Of a DNA stretch of 64,000 nucleotides, positions 9,484 through 16,081 are shown one piece after another. The DNA is taken from the NCBI RefSeq assembly GCF_020873875.1, contig NZ_JAHWGU010000001.1, positions 310,001-374,000 on the forward strand, in the 5' to 3' direction. The DNA comes from Actinoplanes sp. DH11. Its GTDB lineage: Bacteria; Actinomycetota; Actinomycetes; Mycobacteriales; Micromonosporaceae. The position numbers and the translations under genes are program-made. Below the pieces are notes generated by a model. That model ran no database searches. It worked only from the letters and a program-made list of their open reading frames with translations, and was not told the origin of the DNA. How positions within the stretch are numbered: position 1 is the first letter of the stretch; each line of letters starts with the position of its first letter.

Positions 9484-9905
9484 GCGTACGACTGCATCTC
9501 GATCCGGCGGCAATCGCCGCAGCCGGAAGCACCCTGGCCGGGGTCGCGCAGCGGATGGCCGCGGACGTCGCCGAACTCGAGTCCACGGTGGCCGGACCCG
9601 GGAACCCGTGGGGGGACGACGAGAGCGGGAGCGCGTTCGCCGTCGCCTACCAGGCCGTCCTCGGGCATGCACTCGGTGCGCTCGGGTCGTACGTCCAGCA
9701 GATGGGTGACGCGGCGCTGAGCCTGACCCTGCAGGCCCGCGCGGTGGAGTCCGCCGACGCGGAGGCCGCCGCGTCCCTGCGATCGGCGCCTGCCCTGCCG
9801 TTCGGTGCGGCGCCGGCCCCGCTTTCCGCCGAGTCTGCTGCGCCTTCTGCCGCGCCTGCCTCGCTTTCCGCCGCGCCTCCTGACGGGTTCGGGGCCGGGA
9901 CATGA
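9477..9905 (+). CDS. ESX/WXG100-like helical protein with Ala/Pro tail
   Basis: 142 residues. The first ~100 form two helices joined by a GNPWGDDESGSAF turn, recalling the W-x-G turn of WXG100 proteins. The last ~40 residues are an Ala/Pro/Ser-rich disordered tail. The start overlaps the preceding stop (tandem GTG codons at 9477 and 9480), and the stop overlaps the effector ATG. This tight coupling suggests it is a chaperone or export partner of the following large effector, by analogy with small helical partners of LXG/WXG toxins. Confidence 0.7.
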   Translation: MVSVRLHLDPAAIAAAGSTLAGVAQRMAADVAELESTVAGPGNPWGDDESGSAFAVAYQAVLGHALGALGSYVQQMGDAALSLTLQARAVESADAEAAASLRSAPALPFGAAPAPLSAESAAPSAAPASLSAAPPDGFGAGT

Positions 9906-10900
9906 CCATCAAGCTGCCCGTCGAGCTCACCGAGCCGCTCGGCTGGGTCGGCCTCACCTGGCCGCAGAGCGACGAGGACCAGCTCGAAGCCGCCGGGCGG
10001 GCCTGGATCGACCACGGCGCCCGGCTGCGCCTGCACCTCGCCGATGCCGACACGGCCGCCCGCCGGGTGTGGATGGAGAACGAGGGCGCCTCCGTCGAAG
10101 CCTTCGAACAATGGTGGAACGGCGCCGACGGGCCCGGCCGGCGCCTCACCGACGCGGCCACCGCGGTCGAGCTGATCGGCGCCGGTCTGATCGCCATGGC
10201 CGGCGTCACCGTCGCCCTGAAGACCGCCTGGATCGCCCAGCTCACGATCCTGTCGTTCCAGGTCGGACAAGCCGTGGCGACCGCGTTCGTGACCGCCGGA
10301 GCGACCCTCGCCGAGATCCCCGTCTTCGTCGCCGCCACCCGGCTCGCCTGCCGCGAGATCATCCACCGATCACTGCAGATGGTGGAGGGTGAGATCGCGC
10401 AGATGTTCACCCGTGCGGCGGACCTGCTGCAGAACGCCGGCACCGCCGCGCTCGCACACAACGCCGGCCAACTGGCCCGGCATTTCGGGCAGAACTCCGA
10501 ATTCCATCGGCTGATGCGCGACGTCGAACGCGCCGACGTCCGCAGCCCCGTCAACGGCGCCAACTTCTACTCCGGGCGGGCCGGTGACGGGACGCCGATG
10601 CGGGTATACGCGGAGAAGTACACGGACGGCATCACGTCGGTGACACTGGAGAAGACACCGGGTGGGGCGGCCTTCGACGGGATGCGGCTCTTCGAGGACG
10701 GATCACCCGTACGGCAGACACACGCCCGGGACATCTGGAGCCGGCTCTCCGAACGGTACGCCGCCAGCGCCGCCGGAGAGGTGACGGCCTGGGCGCACAA
10801 CCCGCGGGCCGACGGCATCTGGAACGCGGTCGAACGGCGGGCTCTGTTCGAGAACCCGGCGACGACCCGGCTCACGACGATCGACCCGACCGGGGGGTGA
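9902..10900 (+). CDS. Putative type VII-like effector with C-terminal CD38-type ADP-ribosyl cyclase domain
   Basis: 332 residues. Residues 1-85 are helical (WIDHGARLRLHLADADTAAR). Residues ~88-150 contain long hydrophobic stretches that could insert in membranes. The C-terminal ~115 residues read like CD38/ADP-ribosyl cyclase: FYSG at 222-225 for the CD38 WS motif, TLEKTPGG with Glu250 for TLEDTLLGY, IWSRLSERYA with Trp279 for the FWKTVSRRFA segment, and NAVE with Glu311 for the GSVE segment carrying the catalytic glutamate. NAD(P) hydrolysis or cyclisation is therefore predicted. ATGA overlap with the ESX-like gene and a small gene immediately downstream fit an effector-immunity arrangement. 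Confidence 0.72.
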   Translation: MTIKLPVELTEPLGWVGLTWPQSDEDQLEAAGRAWIDHGARLRLHLADADTAARRVWMENEGASVEAFEQWWNGADGPGRRLTDAATAVELIGAGLIAMAGVTVALKTAWIAQLTILSFQVGQAVATAFVTAGATLAEIPVFVAATRLACREIIHRSLQMVEGEIAQMFTRAADLLQNAGTAALAHNAGQLARHFGQNSEFHRLMRDVERADVRSPVNGANFYSGRAGDGTPMRVYAEKYTDGITSVTLEKTPGGAAFDGMRLFEDGSPVRQTHARDIWSRLSERYAASAAGEVTAWAHNPRADGIWNAVERRALFENPATTRLTTIDPTGG

Positions 10901-10905
10901 GATTG

Positions 10906-11190
10906 ATGGCGGTACACGACATACGGAGCCAGGCGGCGCGCACCGACACCGGTGTGCTGCTGCGGACCGTCGACCGGGAGACCATGCGGGTCGAATACGA
11001 GGGACACGTCATGCACGTGCCGGTGGATCGGGGGCTGCACGCGTACGGGTTCTACCTGCCGCCGTCACCCACCTGGGACGACTCGTCGTCGATCTCGGCA
11101 GGTGACCTGACCGTGGTGAAGGCGGCCATTGTGGAGATCCAGCGGCACTGGGGGTTCGGGGTGGACTTCCACGTCCTGGAAGTCGATTAG
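10906..11190 (+). CDS. Probable immunity protein for the adjacent effector
   Basis: A 94-residue soluble, acidic protein without signal peptide. It starts at ATG 10906, 5 bp after the effector stop, behind a G-rich Shine-Dalgarno-like stretch; GTG 10897, overlapping that stop, is also possible. The pattern of N-terminal beta strands, a central SPTWDD segment and a C-terminal helix resembles small polymorphic-toxin immunity families (Imm74-like in my recollection, low confidence). The assignment rests mainly on position behind the predicted NAD-targeting effector. Confidence 0.6.
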   Translation: MAVHDIRSQAARTDTGVLLRTVDRETMRVEYEGHVMHVPVDRGLHAYGFYLPPSPTWDDSSSISAGDLTVVKAAIVEIQRHWGFGVDFHVLEVD

Positions 11191-11200
11191 TGTCGCGGGT

Positions 11201-11307
11201 GTTCGGTCGAGGTGCTGGTTCGGTCAAGGGTGTTGGTTCGATCGAGGATGCTGGTTCGATCGAGGGTGCTGGTTCGGTCGAGGGTTCTGGTTCGGTCGAG
11301 GGTTCTG
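11201..11307 (+). repeat. 18-bp tandem repeat, six copies
   Basis: Six head-to-tail units close to GTTCGGTCGAGGGTTCTG (first unit 17 bp, the rest 18 bp). They fill the gap between the probable immunity gene and the next membrane protein and end directly at that gene's Shine-Dalgarno sequence. Open frames through the tract encode repeats such as GSVEGS or RVLVRS. Confidence 0.9.
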
Positions 11308-11319
11308 GGAGGCGGGGTC

Positions 11320-11850
11320 GTGGTGGCGTCGGACGGGAGTCGGCCGGGATCGGGTGGGGTTGGCGGGCTCAGGAGCGGTCGCTTCCGGAGCCGGCGGGCG
11401 CGGCTGTTTCTGGCGCTCGCGGGGGGGATTATGGGGTTGTTGTGCTTGGGCGGGGCAGGCATCTTCTTCATCCTGTACGACGACGCCACCAAAGTTGAGA
11501 GGACTGAACCAGCAGCGGTTGTAGACAACTTCCTCGGTGCCTATTTCGTAGACCGGAACGACGAGGATGCGAATCTCTATGTCTGCTCTTCAGGAAGATC
11601 ATTAGAAGCGATAGAAGAATTCAGGCGCGAACTTGTTGATAGGGAGTCTGCAACCGGCGGTTCTGTGGCCGTCGGGTGGAGAGACCTGGTGATCGATGAC
11701 CCCGGCGATGGATCCAAGGCAGCACGAGTGACGCTAACCGTGGATGGAATGGTCAACAATCAACCGGTGAGCAACAGTGAGCACTATTGGGAGCTTCGGC
11801 TTGTTGACAGTGACGGCTGGAGAGTCTGCGGAGCAACCAAGGTCTCGTGA
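11320..11850 (+). CDS. Single-pass membrane protein with extracytoplasmic domain
   Basis: 176 residues: a basic, Gly/Ser-rich N-terminus, one transmembrane helix at about residues 33-57, and an extracellular alpha+beta domain of about 110 residues. The shape resembles small NTF2-like lipoprotein or membrane domains, but I do not recognise the family. GTG 11320 is chosen because GGGAGG lies 7 nt upstream, directly after the repeat tract; upstream starts would translate the repeat. Base composition from ~11490 on is less GC-rich than neighbours. It converges with the next gene with 1 bp between stops. Confidence 0.65.
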   Translation: MVASDGSRPGSGGVGGLRSGRFRSRRARLFLALAGGIMGLLCLGGAGIFFILYDDATKVERTEPAAVVDNFLGAYFVDRNDEDANLYVCSSGRSLEAIEEFRRELVDRESATGGSVAVGWRDLVIDDPGDGSKAARVTLTVDGMVNNQPVSNSEHYWELRLVDSDGWRVCGATKVS

Positions 11851-11851
11851 C

Positions 11852-12457
11852 TTATTCGATCCAGAGAAGATGTGCCGGAACCTCTAAGGTCCTGGGGGTT
11901 CGTCCGTCCCAGCCCCATCGGTACCAGTCCAGCTCCTCAGCAACCCGAGCACAGACCTCGCCGTTCTCGCTGGTGTAGAGCTCGGTGACCGCCCGAAGAT
12001 CGCGCTGTTCGCCACCGTCCTCAAGAAGGCGCGCGACGCGACGACCGGCGAGGAAGTCTGCCTCACTGGCGACGACCGGTGCCCGCCGGGGCGGTTCGTC
12101 GAGCGATACGAGTTGCGCCTCGGCGGGACGGCTGGACGGCGTCGTGCCGGCCACCCCCAGTTCCTCCACCCAGACCCGGTCGACCGGGACCAGGGCGGCG
12201 AAGACCTCGGTCTGCTCGGCCTCGGCCCGATACCACTCCGACTCGGTCATCACCGGGACGTAGGTGCGGCTGCCCTGCACCACCTTCTCGTCGGCGCGCA
12301 GGTCACCCCGCCAGCCGAGTCCCGGCGACCCGATGACCACCCGCCGGCCGCGCAGGGTGCCGCCCATGGTCGCGGGCGTGGGTATCACCGGGCGGGGCGC
12401 TTCCAGGGCCCATCCCGAGTTCATCGCGAAGGGGTCCGGGAACGTGCCGCCGCTCAT
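11852..12457 (-). CDS. Hypothetical protein, last gene of the type IV-like operon
   Basis: 201 residues, acidic, with no signal peptide or membrane segment and several Trp residues near the C-terminus. I do not recognise the family. Its ATG overlaps the stop of the murein hydrolase gene (ATGA), so it is translationally coupled to the secretion operon and may be an accessory or cytoplasmic component. No function can be assigned from the sequence. Confidence 0.6.
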   Translation of the reverse strand: MSGGTFPDPFAMNSGWALEAPRPVIPTPATMGGTLRGRRVVIGSPGLGWRGDLRADEKVVQGSRTYVPVMTESEWYRAEAEQTEVFAALVPVDRVWVEELGVAGTTPSSRPAEAQLVSLDEPPRRAPVVASEADFLAGRRVARLLEDGGEQRDLRAVTELYTSENGEVCARVAEELDWYRWGWDGRTPRTLEVPAHLLWIE

Positions 12458-13569
12458 CCCTCACCGCCCAGCGGTGCCCCCTGCTCGCGCATGAACCGCA
12501 CCGGGTCGATGGCGCCGGCGCTCGACCGGTCGTTGTTGAGATGCACCTCGAAGTGGAGGTGCGGTCCGGAGGAGTTGCCGCTCGAACCCACCCGGCCGAT
12601 GATGTCACCGGCCGCGACCTGCTGGTTCTCTCGCACGAAGGGCCGCTGCACCAGGTGACAGTAACGCGTCATGACGTTGCCCGCGTGCAGGATCTCGACC
12701 ATCCAGCCACAGCCGCCCTTGCCGGGGTAGCCGTCCACATTGCAGCTCTTGCGGCCCCTGAAGTCCTCGTCGCACTTGACCATCGATACGATGCCGCTCG
12801 CCGCCGCGGCGATCGGCAGGTACTTGTCGACGCTGATGTCCACGCCGTAATGATTCGGGCGCTCAGGGGTACGGAATCCGGAGCCCACACCGGCACGCAA
12901 CGGCACCGTCCAGCCGGAGGCGGCGATCTGGCCGTTGGCCGCGCACACCATGGTCACCGAGCTGCCGGCCGCGGCAGCCGCACCGTCGGCGAGCAGGTTC
13001 ACAATCTGGGTGGCGAGCGGTTCGTGCTTGGCGTAGGCATCCGGGTAAGCACTGATCTGCACGGCCTGGGCCGCCCGGGTCAGCGACATGGTCTCCCAGC
13101 CTTCGACCGTCTTCAGCTTGTTGTAGAACTTGGTGCTGGAGTAGACCGGGTCGCGTACCTGCTGCGGCGTGCCCCAACCGGAGCTGGGCCGCTGCTGGAA
13201 GAGGCCTTGCGAGTCGTGGTCGTTGCGGGCGCCGAGGTGGCCGAGGTTGACGAGCCGCGACTCCTGCATCGCGGTGGCCACCGCGATGACCCAGGCCCGT
13301 GGTGGCATCTGCAGATCAGCGCCCACGTTGATGATGGTCGCCGCGTTGCGGATCTGGTTGGCACCGTACGGCCGGATCCGCGGCAACTTCGAGTCGGGAT
13401 CCACGGGGCCGCCCCGTCCACAGCCGATGGCGGCGTTCAGGTTGCTCGGCTGGTCGTCGCCGCTCCCACCGAGCAGGAGAACAGTCACGCTTCCGCCGCA
13501 GCAGAGCAGGGTGAGCGTCACGACCAGGGAGATCAGCAGGACTATCTTGCGCGGTCGCGGAACTCTCAC
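12454..13569 (-). CDS. Membrane-anchored murein hydrolase with SLT-like and M23 (LytM) domains
   Basis: 371 residues. One N-terminal TM helix (about residues 7-32) is followed by a lysozyme/transglycosylase-like domain with VATAMQESRL carrying the likely catalytic Glu and the SQGLFQQR segment. A C-terminal M23 peptidase domain has HYGVDIS and HLHFEVH as zinc and catalytic motifs. Two-domain wall hydrolases of this kind open the cell wall for Gram-positive type IV systems (VirB1/TcpG role). GTG 13569 overlaps the upstream stop (GTGA), and the longer open frame upstream is antisense noise. It is coupled to genes on both sides. Confidence 0.85.
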   Translation of the reverse strand: MRVPRPRKIVLLISLVVTLTLLCCGGSVTVLLLGGSGDDQPSNLNAAIGCGRGGPVDPDSKLPRIRPYGANQIRNAATIINVGADLQMPPRAWVIAVATAMQESRLVNLGHLGARNDHDSQGLFQQRPSSGWGTPQQVRDPVYSSTKFYNKLKTVEGWETMSLTRAAQAVQISAYPDAYAKHEPLATQIVNLLADGAAAAAGSSVTMVCAANGQIAASGWTVPLRAGVGSGFRTPERPNHYGVDISVDKYLPIAAAASGIVSMVKCDEDFRGRKSCNVDGYPGKGGCGWMVEILHAGNVMTRYCHLVQRPFVRENQQVAAGDIIGRVGSSGNSSGPHLHFEVHLNNDRSSAGAIDPVRFMREQGAPLGGEG

Positions 13570-14111
13570 GCCGGCTCCCAGTCGATGCCGTCGACAAGCC
13601 AGTACCCCTCCGGTGCGACGAGCCGCAGGCTCAGCTTGCCGGAGTCCATGGTCACTGTCGCGTTCACCATCGTCTCGTTGACCGCTACCAGGCTGGGCCG
13701 GCCGATCACCCGCTCGGCCGGCACCCCGGCCGGATCCACGCCGCGAAGTTGATTCGAGAGATCCTTGGTGGAGTTCGGGAGGAGGCGGTCGCGCCACTTC
13801 TTGGCACCGACCGACTCGTGATCCACCCAGGCCGAGGCGAACGCGTAGGCCACCTGTTCCGGCTGTGCCCGCCCGGGACTGGTCCTCGGCGTCGGCGGCG
13901 GCTCGGTGGAGACCACGCTGTCGTCCTCGGCCGGGTCGGCGCTGATGGCGGGCGCGGGACTGCCGCCGCTCAGCGAAGCCGAGGGATTGTCCCCGTCGGA
14001 GAAGAGACGCCCGATGCCTACCACCGCGAGGACGACGGCGAGAAGCACAATTGCCACCCCCCATCGGGACCGGAAGATCCCGGTGAGGGAGCGTTCGATC
14101 AGGCCGGCCAT
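13566..14111 (-). CDS. Single-pass membrane protein, VirB8/TcpC-like by position and topology
   Basis: 181 residues: a short cytoplasmic N-terminus, one TM helix at ~17-35, a Pro/Ser-rich linker, then a ~100-residue extracytoplasmic domain (YAFASAWVDH to the C-terminus) that looks like an NTF2-like fold. VirB8 and TcpC, scaffold proteins of type IV systems, share this layout. The family assignment is inferred from topology and neighbours, not from a diagnostic motif. The start ATG is 7 bp after the VirB6-like stop; the stop overlaps the murein hydrolase start. Confidence 0.62.
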   Translation of the reverse strand: MAGLIERSLTGIFRSRWGVAIVLLAVVLAVVGIGRLFSDGDNPSASLSGGSPAPAISADPAEDDSVVSTEPPPTPRTSPGRAQPEQVAYAFASAWVDHESVGAKKWRDRLLPNSTKDLSNQLRGVDPAGVPAERVIGRPSLVAVNETMVNATVTMDSGKLSLRLVAPEGYWLVDGIDWEPA

Positions 14112-14118
14112 ACCGCTC

Positions 14119-16080
14119 TCACCGAGCCTCGGAACGTATCCGCGGCGTAGCCGGCTCCTGAGTCGTCGAACCCGTCTCCGGCCGGTAGATGGCGTACGAC
14201 GTGGGCCGCTCCGCAACCTCCGGCTCGGTCCAGTCCGAGTTGCCGCGAGCGCGGGTAGGGGCGGGCGAGTTCTTCGGCGTCGACTTGTCCGCGACATTGT
14301 CGTCACGCACGCTCTCATTGCCATCGGGGCGCGTCGCAACGGCGGTGCTGGTCACGGTACTGCTGCCGACAGTCTCACTCCGAGTCGCGGCCGAGTGCGC
14401 CGGATCCTCAAGCCGAGCCTCCGGGCGCATGTTCCGCTGCTCGACATAGAGAAGCCGACCATCCTTACCCATAGTCGGCTCGCGAGTTCCGCCGCCTTCG
14501 GCGACCTCAAGCTTGGCTGCCTCCCGCACGTCGCGGAAGAAGCGACGGTGCCACGATCCAGCTGAAGCGATAGCGCCGGCGCTGTCCTTACCGCCAAGTT
14601 GAGTGATGCGCCGATAGGGCCTGAGTAAAAGCCATCCGACTACGCCGCACAGCCACACAAGTACCACCTGCAGCCAACCGGGAAGGCTCGCAGTGTTCAT
14701 GATTAGGTCAACGGCGAACAAATAGATCGCTGCACCGGTTCCGAAGATGGCAATGTTGAAAACTGCTGCTACTACGGCATTCCCTAGTCGTCGGATTCCC
14801 GCACTAGCAGGCCGCAGCAATCCTACGGTGCCCAAGATGGGCGCAGCGATGACCGCCCACCGGAAAATCAAGAATCCCAGCAGCACGAGCAGGGACGCTG
14901 TTAGATCAAACATGGCGAACATCACGGAGGCTAGGACGGCGATGAAGCCTGCGCCGATTCGGTCCATGCCGTTGATTCCCTGCAGGTACTCATACGCCTC
15001 GGGATCTTCCGTCTTGATCTGCTCGGCGACACGCTCCCATTGCGCCTTCTTGCGGTTAAGGGTGCCTTCGCGAGTCTCTGGGCTCTGACGGATCCTCTCA
15101 ACCTCGTCCCAGGTTAGGGATCGAGCGTCGTAAAGGGCGCGGCCGTATCGCTGAGCAGTTGTGCTGTCGGCCGAACCTAGAAGCCCTCGTAGCCAGTTCC
15201 GATAGAGCATCGTTTCGGTGGCGGTGTCACTTGCTCTAACCGCAGGCGGCCTATTGTCGTCGCAGGCGCCGGGCGTGGGGTCAGGGCACTGCTCAGCTGG
15301 AATATCGCTGGCCCGTGGGCCTACCGCGTTGTGGACAGCGCTTAGGCTTGTTACTAGAGTCTGGTCCGCGATATTGGCAGATTTTACTGGCCACGCGGCG
15401 ATCGCTGTGACGCCAACCATCACAAGCAGTGCCCAGCCCACGGTAGTGGTCGCGGCGCCCATATCTGCTTGCTGTGACCGCCAGATGAGATAAATTCCAA
15501 TGATGGCAAGTGTGATGACGCCGAATACTGTGAAGACCTTCTCGTAAACGGCGGTTGTGGCTTGCTCGACGAGATTATCGGCCCAGCCCCACAGAGTCTC
15601 AGGACTCCAAGCGCGCTCCCGTAGCGCGTTGGAGGCGCCGATGATGGCCGTGGCGATCATGAACTCGCCATTCGCAATAGTCGTTTCAACTTTGAATTCA
15701 GGGTCTATCAAAGTTGAAGCGCAGCCACTTTCCAAGTCGTAAGTTGTATAGTTGTAACCGGCATATCCGTATCGGCTGTAGATTCCCTGCGGTCCGGACT
15801 CGTTGGACGATTCAGGTCGTTCCGTAAACCAGCCTGCTACCCCAGAGTCCGGCGTGCTCGGTGTAGGAGGTAGGAGGCACTGTGCGCGATCGGAGGTTAC
15901 TTCAGTCAAACGGTTCACACACGCTGAGAAGTTGTTCTGCCACTCCTCAGTGCTGCAGGCTCCGCCTGGCGCCTTTGCCGGCGCGGCCAACGCCCCCTGC
16001 GGCGCGGCCACGGCCCACGCTATTGATGCCACCGCGACGACAATCATGGCCGTTACCAGCGCCAAGCCCCGCCGCACCAT
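14119..16080 (-). CDS. Polytopic membrane protein, VirB6/TrbL-like
   Basis: 653 residues. A signal-like first helix (residues ~4-30) precedes a ~130-residue extracellular domain with several Cys, then hydrophobic segments in two groups (about 155-235 and 370-475) and a long, charged, disordered cytoplasmic tail. This matches VirB6/TrbL channel proteins of type IV systems. ATG 16080 follows GGAGG with a 6-nt spacer and lies 1 bp after the VirB4-like stop. Much of the gene (~14.6-15.95 kb) is clearly poorer in GC than its surroundings, suggesting recent acquisition or different selection. Confidence 0.75.
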   Translation of the reverse strand: MVRRGLALVTAMIVVAVASIAWAVAAPQGALAAPAKAPGGACSTEEWQNNFSACVNRLTEVTSDRAQCLLPPTPSTPDSGVAGWFTERPESSNESGPQGIYSRYGYAGYNYTTYDLESGCASTLIDPEFKVETTIANGEFMIATAIIGASNALRERAWSPETLWGWADNLVEQATTAVYEKVFTVFGVITLAIIGIYLIWRSQQADMGAATTTVGWALLVMVGVTAIAAWPVKSANIADQTLVTSLSAVHNAVGPRASDIPAEQCPDPTPGACDDNRPPAVRASDTATETMLYRNWLRGLLGSADSTTAQRYGRALYDARSLTWDEVERIRQSPETREGTLNRKKAQWERVAEQIKTEDPEAYEYLQGINGMDRIGAGFIAVLASVMFAMFDLTASLLVLLGFLIFRWAVIAAPILGTVGLLRPASAGIRRLGNAVVAAVFNIAIFGTGAAIYLFAVDLIMNTASLPGWLQVVLVWLCGVVGWLLLRPYRRITQLGGKDSAGAIASAGSWHRRFFRDVREAAKLEVAEGGGTREPTMGKDGRLLYVEQRNMRPEARLEDPAHSAATRSETVGSSTVTSTAVATRPDGNESVRDDNVADKSTPKNSPAPTRARGNSDWTEPEVAERPTSYAIYRPETGSTTQEPATPRIRSEAR

Positions 16081-16081
16081 C

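Noticed and set aside
8992..10563. Long N-terminal extension of the FtsK-like gene
   Set aside because: Antisense to three coherent rightward genes; a strong Shine-Dalgarno sequence places the start at 8991.
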